From E44-bin32 sp034430595 (GTDB lineage: Bacteria > Chloroflexota > Anaerolineae > Anaerolineales > E44-bin32), in the NCBI GenBank assembly GCA_034430595.1, contig DAOUEL010000012.1:6761-70760 (forward strand): a stretch of 64,000 nucleotides of DNA, in the 5' to 3' direction. Positions 25,439 through 33,693 of this stretch are shown in pieces; position 1 is the stretch's first letter, and every line of letters starts with the position of its first letter. Both the position numbers and the translations under genes were made by a program. Under the pieces are notes generated by a model. The model had not been told where the DNA came from. It searched no databases and saw only the letters and a list, made by a program, of their open reading frames with translations.

Positions 25439-26956
25439 ATGTTTAACAAGGTCCTGATCGCAAACCGAGGCGAAATCGCAGTCCGTATCATTCGCGCCTG
25501 CCGCGAACTCGGCATGAGCACGGTAGCTGTATATTCAGAGGCAGACCGCGCTGGGCTTCACGTCCGCCAGGCGGACGAGGCCTATTTGATCGGTGCAGCC
25601 GCGGCACGCGACTCCTACCTGCGGGGCGATAAGATTATCGATGTTGCCCGCCGCAGTGGTGCCGGCGCGATCCACCCCGGCTATGGTTTCCTGGCTGAGC
25701 GCGATGATTTCGCTCAGGCCGTGCAGGATGCCGGGCTGATCTTCATCGGACCACGCCCCTCGGCGATCGCCGCTATGGGTGATAAGGCCGTCGCCCGCGC
25801 AACGGTGGCTGCCGCCGGCGTGCCGGTTGTGCCCGGCACCGAGGGCGAAGGCGACCTGAGCGACGAGGACCTGCTCCGGTTGGCACCCGAGATTGGCTTT
25901 CCACTGTTGATCAAGGCCACCGCCGGCGGCGGCGGTAAGGGCATGCGCGAGGTTACCAAACTGGAGGACATGCCGGGCTTGCTGCAATCAGCGCGTCGTG
26001 AAGCCGAAGCTGCCTTCGGCGATGGCAACGTCTACCTGGAAAAGCTGCTCCTCAACGCCAGGCATATCGAATTCCAGATCTTGGCCGACAGCCAGGGTAA
26101 CCTGATCCACCTCGGAGAGCGCGAATGTTCACTGCAGCGTCGGCACCAAAAATTGCTCGAAGAATCACCTTCCCCATTCATGAATGAAGAACTTCGGGCG
26201 AGGATGGGAGAAGTCGCCTGCCGCGCCTCACGGGCGGTCGATTACCTCAACGCTGGCACGATCGAGTTTCTGGTCGACAAGGACGGGCACTACTTCTTCC
26301 TCGAGATGAACACCCGCCTGCAGGTTGAGCATCCGGTCACGGAGGCTGTCACCGGGATCGATATTGTCAAGGAACAGATCCGCATCGCCCGCGGCCGCAA
26401 GCTGCGCTACACGCAGGACGACGTCAAGCTCAACGGCTGGGCCATTGAATGCCGGGTGAACGCCGAGGATCCTTACAACAACTTCATCCCCTCCACTGGA
26501 ATACTCAATTCGGTCGTACCGCCGAGCGGCCCTGGAGTGCGGGTTGACACAGGTGTGTACGCCGGCTTTGAAATCTCACCCTACTACGATTCGATGATCT
26601 CGAAATTAATCTGCTGGGGCGAGACGCGCGGCGAGGCGATCCTGCGCATGCGGCGGGCACTGGAGGAGTACCGCATCCTGGGTGTAAAGACCAACATACC
26701 TTTCCACCAAAACATCCTCGCCTCCCACCGCTTCATCGCCGGCTCTTTCGACACACGCTTCGTTGAGGAACGTTTCTCGATGGATGATGTCGACGACCGG
26801 GATGGTGAACCTGAGGATCGCCCCTTGATCGCGGCGATTATGGCGACACTCGTTGCACACCGCGATATCCAACAATCTTCTCAGATCGTCCGGCGCAACA
26901 CTCGCGATACCAGCAACTGGAAGTGGGTCGGACGCTGGGAACGCATGCACCGCTGA
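25439..26956 (+). CDS. Acetyl-/propionyl-CoA carboxylase, biotin carboxylase subunit
   Basis: 505 residues. ATP-dependent carboxylation of the biotin carried by the BCCP encoded next. Begins with NKVLIANRGEIAVRIIRACRELG; ATP-grasp glycine loop KATAGGGGKGMREV; the catalytic region EMNTRLQVEHPVTEAVTGIDIV and RVNAEDPYNNFIPSTG. The C-terminus extends about 50 residues beyond the biotin carboxylase core but lacks a biotinyl domain, so this is a split BC subunit. A strong AAGGAGCCCT site precedes the ATG. Confidence 0.96.
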   Translation: MFNKVLIANRGEIAVRIIRACRELGMSTVAVYSEADRAGLHVRQADEAYLIGAAAARDSYLRGDKIIDVARRSGAGAIHPGYGFLAERDDFAQAVQDAGLIFIGPRPSAIAAMGDKAVARATVAAAGVPVVPGTEGEGDLSDEDLLRLAPEIGFPLLIKATAGGGGKGMREVTKLEDMPGLLQSARREAEAAFGDGNVYLEKLLLNARHIEFQILADSQGNLIHLGERECSLQRRHQKLLEESPSPFMNEELRARMGEVACRASRAVDYLNAGTIEFLVDKDGHYFFLEMNTRLQVEHPVTEAVTGIDIVKEQIRIARGRKLRYTQDDVKLNGWAIECRVNAEDPYNNFIPSTGILNSVVPPSGPGVRVDTGVYAGFEISPYYDSMISKLICWGETRGEAILRMRRALEEYRILGVKTNIPFHQNILASHRFIAGSFDTRFVEERFSMDDVDDRDGEPEDRPLIAAIMATLVAHRDIQQSSQIVRRNTRDTSNWKWVGRWERMHR

Positions 26957-26968
26957 GCGAGGATCAAG

Positions 26969-27466
26969 ATGAAATATATTGCTTCCATCGGTGAGCGCCA
27001 GGTCGAAGTCGAACTCATCTCCGACCAGCAATTGAGCGTCAATGGAGAGCGGGTTCAGGTCGATTTTCAATCCGTCGCCAGCCAGCCGATCTACTCGCTG
27101 TTACTGAACGGAAAATCCTATGAAGCTTCGATCTTCCCCAGCGATACCGGCTACCAGGTGCTCTTCCTCGGGCAGTTGTTCAATGTAATTGTTGAGGATG
27201 AACGCCAGCGCCGCCTGCGACAGAGCTCCGGTGGGCCGACGGTCCAGAGTGGAGAATTCCAGCTCCGGGCTCCGATGCCGGGCATGGTCGTGTCCATTCC
27301 GGTTGAGGAAGGGCAGGAAGTCGTCGCCGGCGACAACTTGATTATCCTCGAGTCGATGAAGATGCAGAACGAGCTCAAAGCACCGCGCGAGGGCGTCGTC
27401 AACCGAATCCGGGTCAAGGCCGGGGATAACGTCAACCAGAACCAGGTTTTGATCATTCTCAGCTGA
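26969..27466 (+). CDS. Biotin carboxyl carrier protein
   Basis: 165 residues. The C-terminal biotinyl domain (about 95-165) carries the ESMKMQNE motif with the biotin-accepting Lys131, flanked by APMPGMVVSIPVEEGQEV and APREGVVNRIRVKAGDNV. The first 80 residues form the beta-rich domain found in propionyl-CoA type BCCPs. It is the substrate of the BirA encoded at 2232-3020. GAGGATCAAG precedes the ATG; spacing to the biotin carboxylase gene is 12 nt and to the CYTH gene 7 nt, within one operon. Confidence 0.95.
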   Translation: MKYIASIGERQVEVELISDQQLSVNGERVQVDFQSVASQPIYSLLLNGKSYEASIFPSDTGYQVLFLGQLFNVIVEDERQRRLRQSSGGPTVQSGEFQLRAPMPGMVVSIPVEEGQEVVAGDNLIILESMKMQNELKAPREGVVNRIRVKAGDNVNQNQVLIILS

Positions 27467-27473
27467 AAGAGCC

Positions 27474-28061
27474 ATGGAAATCGAGGCGAAGTTCCAGCTT
27501 CCTTCTCATTTCGACATCCGTCAGCGGATTCTTTCCCTCGGTGCCCGCTCGCTTACCGGGCGATTCCTCGAGCGCAACACCCGCCTCGATACGGCTGATC
27601 GGGCGTTGGCGGCCGACCACAAATTGCTGCGGCTGCGGCAAGGGCTGAAGAATACGCTTACCGTGAAGCACGCTACCGATAGGTTTGAAGCCCGGCAGGA
27701 ATACGAGATCGAAATTGATGATTATCAAGTTGCGCTCGAACTGCTGGGAGCCCTCGGATATCAAAAGACTGTGATTTACGAGAAGTACCGTGAGATCTAT
27801 GCACTGAATGAGGTCTTGTTGATGCTCGATGAAGTACCTTACGGATGCTTCATCGAGATTGAAGGGCAGGAACTGGAACAGATCCGGGAGGCTGCCAAGC
27901 AGCTTGGCCTGGAGTGGTCCACGCGTGTACAGCGCAGCTATATAGCGATGTTCAATCGGCTGCGGGAGCGGCTCGAGTTCGACTTCGAGGATGTTACCTT
28001 CAGCAACTTTGCCTCCATTGATCCCGTCCCGCAGGAACTCCTGAAGCAGGTTTTGGCATGA
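27474..28061 (+). CDS. CYTH domain protein (class IV adenylate cyclase/thiamine triphosphatase-like)
   Basis: 195 residues. The N-terminal MEIEAKF contains the ExExK signature of the CYTH (triphosphate tunnel metalloenzyme) superfamily. Further charged strand motifs fit the tunnel (RNTRLDTADRALAADHKLLRLRQG; TVKHATDRFEARQEYEIEID; EKYREIY; FIEIEG). Members bind triphosphate or tripolyphosphate with two metals and act as adenylate cyclase, thiamine triphosphatase or inorganic tripolyphosphatase. Which of these applies cannot be told. Its place between BCCP and mutase in the propionyl-CoA operon is unexplained. Confidence 0.85.
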   Translation: MEIEAKFQLPSHFDIRQRILSLGARSLTGRFLERNTRLDTADRALAADHKLLRLRQGLKNTLTVKHATDRFEARQEYEIEIDDYQVALELLGALGYQKTVIYEKYREIYALNEVLLMLDEVPYGCFIEIEGQELEQIREAAKQLGLEWSTRVQRSYIAMFNRLRERLEFDFEDVTFSNFASIDPVPQELLKQVLA

Positions 28062-28083
28062 TTATTCTGGGGGAACCTACGCT

Positions 28084-29739
28084 ATGAGCCGCATCAGCGA
28101 CGCGTTCGAACGCTGGCGTAAGGGGCCTCTCTCCAGGTCGCTGGAAGAACGCCCGGAACAGCGTGATGAGTATCACACGGGCTCCGGGCTGCCGCTCGCT
28201 CGCGTGTATTTACCGCTGGGTGGGCACGATCCCGTGACTGACGAGGGTTTGCCGGGTGAGTATCCGTACACGCGCGGGGTCCAACCCACGATGTACCGCG
28301 GGCGGCTGTGGACAATGCGTCAGTACGCCGGCTATGCAACGGCGGAAGAGACCAACCATAGGTTCCGCTATTTGCTCGAACAGGGACAGACCGGGCTGTC
28401 GGTGGCATTCGATCTCCCGACCCAGATTGGCTATGACGCGGATGATGAGCTTGCCCGGGGCGAAGTAGGCCGGGTCGGTGTGTCGATCTCGAGCATCGAT
28501 GATATGGACCAGCTGTTCGAAGAGATTCCGCTCGACCGGGTCTCCACCAGCATGACGATTAACGCTCCGGCCGCGATCCTGCTGGCGATGTACATCGCCG
28601 TCGCCCACCGGCGCGGCATCAACCCGGCCCAGCTGCGCGGCACGATTCAGAACGATATCTTGAAGGAATACATCGCACGCGGGACCTATATCTTCCCCCC
28701 AAAACCGGCGATGCGTCTGATCACGGACATCTTCGCCTTCTGCCGTGCCCAGGTCCCAAATTGGAATACGATTTCGGTCTCGGGATACCACATGCGTGAA
28801 GCCGGCTCAACGGCAGTCCAGGAGCTAGCTTTCACGCTGGCGAATGCGATCGCCTACCTGCGTGCGGCAGAGGCTTCCGGACTGACTGTCGACGACGTCG
28901 CTCCCCAGCTGGCGTTTTTCTTCAGTGCCCACAACGATTTTCTGGAAGAGGTAGCGAAGTTCCGCGCTGCCCGGCGTATGTGGGCTCGCATCACTCGCGA
29001 GAAGTTTGGAGCCCATGATCCCCGCTCCTGGCTGCTTCGATTTCATACCCAGACCGCGGGGTCAACTCTCACCGCACAACAACCGACAAACAACGTCGTC
29101 CGAGTGGCGCTGCAGGCGTTGGCGGCCGTGCTCGGGGGGACCCAATCGCTGCATACGAACAGCATGGATGAGGCACTTGGCCTGCCCACCGAGAGCGCCG
29201 TGCAGTTGGCGCTGCGCACACAACAGATCCTAGCACATGAATCGGGCGTCGCCAACACCGTCGATCCACTGGCTGGAGCCTACGCCATCGAGGCGCTGAC
29301 GGATCAGATCGAAGCTGCTGCTAATCATTATCTGGAGCAGATTGAAGCTGCCGGTGGCGCGCTGGCTGCCGTAGAAAACGGTTTCATGCAACGCGAGATT
29401 CACGAGGCAGCCTACCAAACTCAAATGGCGATCGAAGCCGGACAGGAATTGATCATCGGATTGAACAGTTACCGGACCGACATGGATTCCCCGCTCGAGC
29501 GTTTAAAGGTCGATCCAGAGATTGAGAGTGCTGCCCGAAAACGCCTGGCACTTCTTCGATCGAGACGTGATTCGGCCCAGGTCGATGCAGCCCTCCTCGC
29601 GGTTCGGAACGCAGCCCAGAATGGTACGAATCTGATGCCAATCCTGATCGAGGCCGTCTCAGCCCGTGTTACGCTGGGTGAAATCTGCAATGAGCTGCGT
29701 TCTCAGTGGGGAGAGTACCGCCCGGCCAGCACGTTCTAG
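28084..29739 (+). CDS. Methylmalonyl-CoA mutase, large (catalytic) subunit
   Basis: 551 residues, TIM-barrel catalytic domain only; the B12-binding domain (DxHxxG) is absent and must be supplied by a separate small subunit, which is not in the window. Substrate-contact residues match methylmalonyl-CoA mutase: Tyr81 in RQYAGYATAEE (Tyr89 of the Propionibacterium enzyme) and Arg199 in YIARGTYIFPP (Arg207). SGYHMREAGS contains the conserved His, and GGTQSLHTNSMDEALGLP is the family signature. Interconverts (R)-methylmalonyl-CoA and succinyl-CoA. Last gene of the carboxylase operon, 22 nt after the CYTH gene, so propionyl-CoA carboxylation and rearrangement are co-encoded. Confidence 0.95.
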   Translation: MSRISDAFERWRKGPLSRSLEERPEQRDEYHTGSGLPLARVYLPLGGHDPVTDEGLPGEYPYTRGVQPTMYRGRLWTMRQYAGYATAEETNHRFRYLLEQGQTGLSVAFDLPTQIGYDADDELARGEVGRVGVSISSIDDMDQLFEEIPLDRVSTSMTINAPAAILLAMYIAVAHRRGINPAQLRGTIQNDILKEYIARGTYIFPPKPAMRLITDIFAFCRAQVPNWNTISVSGYHMREAGSTAVQELAFTLANAIAYLRAAEASGLTVDDVAPQLAFFFSAHNDFLEEVAKFRAARRMWARITREKFGAHDPRSWLLRFHTQTAGSTLTAQQPTNNVVRVALQALAAVLGGTQSLHTNSMDEALGLPTESAVQLALRTQQILAHESGVANTVDPLAGAYAIEALTDQIEAAANHYLEQIEAAGGALAAVENGFMQREIHEAAYQTQMAIEAGQELIIGLNSYRTDMDSPLERLKVDPEIESAARKRLALLRSRRDSAQVDAALLAVRNAAQNGTNLMPILIEAVSARVTLGEICNELRSQWGEYRPASTF

Positions 29740-29810
29740 GTTCATCACGCTCGATACCGATAGCTATCTATCAGGCCCATCTGGATGCTGAATAACGGCC
29801 GGCGGTCGTC

Positions 29811-30302
29811 TCACGAACTGCTCGCGGGCTGCTCCCCGAGACGCATGATTCGGCCATCCTGAAGCATCACCTGGCCCGTTTCGAGCAGGGTCTTCAACTT
29901 CCCGAGATTCTCGCGCACCGCCTCTCGCACTCGCCGCTTGGCAATCATTTCGATCACCCCGGGGATGCCAAGATCCAGTTCCCAGCGGTCGACGATCTCG
30001 GTCGCACCCTGCCTGGGCTTGAAAGTCATCTCGCGCACCAACTCGGGTTTGGAAGGCGGTACGGTACGCAGGGTGACCGAGCGCCCGGGTTCGAGGGCGG
30101 CGATTTCGAGCACCTGTTCATCCTCTCGACGCTGCTGGTGATAGCGAGCGCCAACGCGAAGCGGCTCGGGGGAAAGCCTCTCGACCTGCTCTACATAGTA
30201 ATTCCACGCGGGGAAATTCTCGGGGTCGCTGGCGTATTCGAAAACCAGCTCGACCGGCTCCTTGATGGTAATTTCGTTCTTAAAGCTGAACACCTTGCTC
30301 AT
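29811..30302 (-). CDS. SRPBCC (START-like) family protein
   Basis: 163 residues. The N-terminal FKNEITIKEPVELVFEYASDPENFPAWN is characteristic of polyketide-cyclase/SRPBCC-fold proteins, which form a hydrophobic cavity; the C-terminal half (GATEIVDRWELDLG and the long last helix) completes the fold. Role unknown; such proteins bind or transform lipophilic small molecules. The start needs care: GGAGG abuts the ATG at 30302 with no spacer, whereas it is 9 nt before the in-frame GTG at 30293, so the GTG may be the true start. It has its own TATAAT promoter at 30334-30339. Confidence 0.8.
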   Translation of the reverse strand: MSKVFSFKNEITIKEPVELVFEYASDPENFPAWNYYVEQVERLSPEPLRVGARYHQQRREDEQVLEIAALEPGRSVTLRTVPPSKPELVREMTFKPRQGATEIVDRWELDLGIPGVIEMIAKRRVREAVRENLGKLKTLLETGQVMLQDGRIMRLGEQPASSS

Positions 30303-30333
30303 CCTCCATCTTCTAACCAGACCATAGACTCCG

Positions 30334-30339
30334 ATTATA
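30334..30339 (-). promoter_or_regulatory. -10 element of the SRPBCC gene
   Basis: Consensus TATAAT on the minus strand, 31 nt before the ATG, inside the 155-nt gap after the upstream lipoprotein gene. Confidence 0.5.
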
Positions 30340-30457
30340 GGACACGAACCTTAAAGCGTTCGCCGGAGGAGAGCTGATAATTTCCCTGTATTTGCAGGTG
30401 ATTCTCCGTCACCTGCAGACTTGGCTCACAGCCCGAAGCGGATCAGAGCGCCTTCGT

Positions 30458-30853
30458 TCAGCGAATGCCTGTATCGATATCGATATCCAACCGGGTGATC
30501 TGGCCGGCCTGAATTTGTATTTCAGCTGGCAAGCCGCTTGCCATGTCGATTCCGCCGTGATTAATATCCACGACGTAATTCCCTGGAGCCAGATCGACGC
30601 GGTAATCCCCGGAGGCATCGATCCCGGCGCGGGCGATCTCTTTACGGCCATCAGACCTGTAGATCACGACCTGCCGGGCGGCGTAGACCTCGGGTGCCGG
30701 CGTGGGCTCGGGTACCCCCTCCCGCACAACCGGAACAAGCGGGCCAATACTGACATGTCCTGTAAGCACGCCGCTGGCTTGTTGTTGATGGCTGCACCCA
30801 AAAAGAGCCGCGGCTGCCAGGATCGGCAGCCAGTGTTTTCTGCTTGTGAACAT
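30458..30853 (-). CDS. Small lipoprotein with carboxypeptidase-regulatory-like domain
   Basis: 131 residues. Lipoprotein signal peptide with lipobox ALFGC (Cys20), then a linker and a beta-sandwich segment (GRKEIARAGIDASGDYRVDLAPGNYVVDI) typical of carboxypeptidase-regulatory-like/transthyretin-like domains used as surface-exposed modules. GGAGGTCCA precedes the ATG. No enzymatic residues. Function unknown, surface exposed on the outer side of the cytoplasmic membrane. Divergent from the BaiN-like gene across 208 nt, in which I see only promoter-like A/T stretches. Confidence 0.75.
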   Translation of the reverse strand: MFTSRKHWLPILAAAALFGCSHQQQASGVLTGHVSIGPLVPVVREGVPEPTPAPEVYAARQVVIYRSDGRKEIARAGIDASGDYRVDLAPGNYVVDINHGGIDMASGLPAEIQIQAGQITRLDIDIDTGIR

Positions 30854-31061
30854 TGGACCTCCAATTGCAGGACCCCACTCGCGCTTTACTGCAGCGCTGT
30901 GAATATGCTCGAATGGGATTCTGGGCTAATAGAGAACGCGACATGTATGGTCCTATGAACAAAGACGCTGCGGAAATGGGTCTGGTTCCCGGGTTGCGTA
31001 TTTCAGCTCGAACCAGACCTGGAAGTATTGTAAACTTCGACCACATGATAAGCGGGGAGGT

Positions 31062-32366
31062 ATGGCAAAGAACAGCTTTGACGTTCTTGTAATTGGTGCT
31101 GGACCAGCGGGACTGATGGCCGCCGGCCAGGCTGCGAGCAGCGGAGCGCAAGTGGTACTTTTGGAAAAGATGGACCGCCCTGGGCGCAAACTGCACATCA
31201 CAGGCAAAGGCCGCTGCAACCTGACCAACATCGAGGAGCTTGACGGCTTTCTGCAGCATTTTCAACCCGACAGCCGGTTCCTGCGGCATGCTTTTCATCA
31301 ATTCTTCTCTCAGGAGCTGTTGTCATTTTTTGAATCCCTGGAGGTTTCGACGATCGTCGAACGTGGCGGGCGCGTCTTCCCCGCCAGCAGTGATGCAGGG
31401 CAGGTCGTCGACGCACTTATCCGGTGGGCCGATCACCAGGGTGTTAACATTCGGGCTGGCCTGGCCGTTAAGGAAATTAACCCCGCCGAAGCAGGCCGGT
31501 GGAAAGTCCGGGCTCTCGCGACTGCAGGCACGAGCCGTCAGCAACGCTCAAGCGTACCAGCCCCGTCTGATTTCGGAGCTCAGGTTGTGATCCTTGCGAC
31601 GGGAGGCTCATCATACCCCGGGACGGGTTCTACCGGTGATGGCTACCGGCTCGCGGCTGCGCTCGGCCATGAGATCACCCCTCTCCGGCCGGCCTTGATC
31701 CCACTCGATACCGCCGGCGATATCGCCCCCAGGTTGGAAGGTCTCAGCTTGCGGAATGTGTCGCTGAATCTGCTGGTGGATGATCGAAAAGCAGCTCAGG
31801 AATTCGGGGAGATGCTGTTCACACATTTCGGAGTATCGGGGCCGATTGTCCTCACTCTCAGCCTGCAGGCGGTTGATGCGCTGCGCGCCGGCCGGCGTGT
31901 CAGCCTATCGATCGATCTCAAGCCGGCGCTCGATCAGGAAACTCTCAAGGCCCGCCTGCTGCGCGAGATCGACGCGCATGGCAAACGTCAATATCGCACC
32001 TTGCTGGTCAGCCTGCTGCCACGCAGCCTGATTCCGCTGTGCATCGAACAGACCGGCATCCCGGCTGACAAACCCGCGCACCAGATCACCTCCGCAGAAC
32101 GCAAGCGGCTGCGCTTATGGCTGAAGGATTTCCGATTGACCGTAACCGGCCACCGGCCGATGGCCCAGGCGATCGTCACTGCCGGCGGGATAAGTACGGG
32201 CCAGGTGGATCCAACCAGCATGCAATCCCGCCTCCATCCTGGATTGTTCTTCGCAGGCGAAGTGCTGGATATCAACGCTGACACAGGCGGCTACAACCTG
32301 CAGGCAGCGTTCTCAACCGGTTGGCTCGCCGGTCAGAGTGCTTACAGGTATATCGCCGACCGCTGA
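31062..32366 (+). CDS. BaiN/HI0933-family FAD-dependent oxidoreductase
   Basis: 434 residues. N-terminal FAD-binding VIGAGPAGLMAAGQAASSGAQVVLLEK, then KMDRPGRKLHITGKGRCNLTN, the diagnostic motif of the HI0933/BaiN (YhiN) flavoprotein family; ILATGGSSYPGTGSTGDGY and the C-terminal FFAGEVLDINADTGGYNLQAAFSTGWLAGQ, which contacts FAD. Members are cytoplasmic flavoenzymes of largely unknown substrate; BaiN of gut bacteria reduces bile-acid intermediates, but that function should not be transferred here. GGGGAGG precedes the ATG. Single gene with no clear operon partner. Confidence 0.92.
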   Translation: MAKNSFDVLVIGAGPAGLMAAGQAASSGAQVVLLEKMDRPGRKLHITGKGRCNLTNIEELDGFLQHFQPDSRFLRHAFHQFFSQELLSFFESLEVSTIVERGGRVFPASSDAGQVVDALIRWADHQGVNIRAGLAVKEINPAEAGRWKVRALATAGTSRQQRSSVPAPSDFGAQVVILATGGSSYPGTGSTGDGYRLAAALGHEITPLRPALIPLDTAGDIAPRLEGLSLRNVSLNLLVDDRKAAQEFGEMLFTHFGVSGPIVLTLSLQAVDALRAGRRVSLSIDLKPALDQETLKARLLREIDAHGKRQYRTLLVSLLPRSLIPLCIEQTGIPADKPAHQITSAERKRLRLWLKDFRLTVTGHRPMAQAIVTAGGISTGQVDPTSMQSRLHPGLFFAGEVLDINADTGGYNLQAAFSTGWLAGQSAYRYIADR

Positions 32367-32537
32367 CATCACTCAAGGCTTTCCTGTTCAGTCACTGCCA
32401 TCACGAGCGTATACTCCAGTCCACCCAGCATCCCGCGGGATTCCCTCCCCCACGCAATCGACAAGAGAATGCAGCGAGTTAGCTGCGCTTAAGCTCAGGA
32501 CTAAGCAGTGTTAAAGACGGACTGAGTGGCCGGCGGC

Positions 32538-32543
32538 TAGAAT
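32538..32543 (+). promoter_or_regulatory. Candidate -10 element of the glucose dehydrogenase operon
   Basis: TAGAAT 43 nt before the GTG start, with no good -35. The 220-nt upstream gap otherwise holds only a short GCAGC/GCTGC hairpin near 32471-32486. Confidence 0.4.
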
Positions 32544-32586
32544 TGCGTATGAACGTAGTTAATGGCAGCCCGGGAGGGAGTTCTTT

Positions 32587-33693
32587 GTGGATGCACTTGC
32601 GATCTATCCGGGAAAAGGATCGATCCACGCGATCAAACGGCCGATTCCAAAAATCGAGGGATCAGATCAGGTCAAACTCCAGGTTTTGCAGGTCGGAATC
32701 TGCGGTACCGACCGCGAGGAGGTTGCAGGTGGCCGGGCCGAGGCGCCTGCTAGGAGGGAGGAACTAGTCATCGGGCATGAAATGCTCGGTCGTGTGGTCG
32801 AGATTGGAAGTCAAGTAACCAGGGTTACGCAGGGAGATCTGGCCATATTCACCGTTCGACGCGGCTGCGGCCATTGCCTTCCATGCCGCATGAACCGGCC
32901 TGACATGTGCCTGACTGGCGATTATCTTGAGCGCGGCATCAAGGGGCTGGATGGGTACCAGACTGAGTTTGTCGTCGATCGCGAGCAATACGTGGTGCGT
33001 GTGCCCCCGGGGCTGCAGCAAACCGGGGTGCTCACCGAGCCTCTTACGATCGCCGAGAAGGCTATCGACGAGACGGTGCGTGTGCAAAACGTGCGCCTTC
33101 CTGATGCCGCCTCACGCCCTGACTGGCTTTATGACCGACGCTGTTTAGTCGCCGGGATCGGCGCGGTTGGCCTTCTGGCGTCCCTGGCGCTGCGTTTGCG
33201 CGGCGCGCAGGTTTATGGCCTGGACATTGTCGACGGTGACAGCACGCGCCCGCGCTGGCTTGAAGCGATCGGCGGGACGTATCTCAATGGGCGGATGATT
33301 GCACCCGATCAGGTTGACTCGCAAGTCGGCCCGATGGATCTCATCTTCGAAGCGACAGGCGTCGCCCGGCTCGAGTTCAACCTGCTGGACGCCCTGGCCA
33401 CGAATGGAATCTATGTCCTCACCGGTATTCCGGGCGGCGACCGGCCGCTGGAGATCCCCGGGGCGCAGTTAGTCCGGCAAATGGTGCTGGACAACCAGCT
33501 CATGCTGGGCAGCGTAAATGCAAGCCGCGACCATTTTCAGATGGCGGTCGACGATCTTACTCGCGCTGAAGGCCGTTGGCCTGGAGCCCTTCAGAAACTG
33601 ATCACGGCGAGCTACACCAAAGATGATTTTATGGATAGGTTTTCTACCCATGAGAGCGGCTCGATTAAGACGATCATCGAGTGGGCGAAATGA
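32587..33693 (+). CDS. Glucose 1-dehydrogenase-type zinc MDR dehydrogenase
   Basis: 368 residues, starting at GTG with GGGAGGGAG upstream. Zinc-dependent MDR dehydrogenase closest to archaeal/bacterial glucose (aldose) 1-dehydrogenases: catalytic-zinc motif GICGTDREEVAGG and GHEMLGRVVE, four structural-zinc cysteines in GCGHCLPCRMNRPDMC, and EPLTIAEKAI, then the nucleotide-binding VAGIGAVGLLASLALRLRG. It oxidises glucose to gluconolactone with NAD(P). The stop codon overlaps the transporter start (ATGA), and the third gene is a glucoamylase, so the three genes form a glucan-to-gluconate unit. Confidence 0.88.
   Translation: MDALAIYPGKGSIHAIKRPIPKIEGSDQVKLQVLQVGICGTDREEVAGGRAEAPARREELVIGHEMLGRVVEIGSQVTRVTQGDLAIFTVRRGCGHCLPCRMNRPDMCLTGDYLERGIKGLDGYQTEFVVDREQYVVRVPPGLQQTGVLTEPLTIAEKAIDETVRVQNVRLPDAASRPDWLYDRRCLVAGIGAVGLLASLALRLRGAQVYGLDIVDGDSTRPRWLEAIGGTYLNGRMIAPDQVDSQVGPMDLIFEATGVARLEFNLLDALATNGIYVLTGIPGGDRPLEIPGAQLVRQMVLDNQLMLGSVNASRDHFQMAVDDLTRAEGRWPGALQKLITASYTKDDFMDRFSTHESGSIKTIIEWAK

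Noticed and set aside
29740..29810. Similarity of the short sequences after the two mutase genes (CTATCAGGC and GCTGAATA)
   Set aside because: Only two short words agree and the genes themselves are clearly divergent; chance is the simpler explanation.
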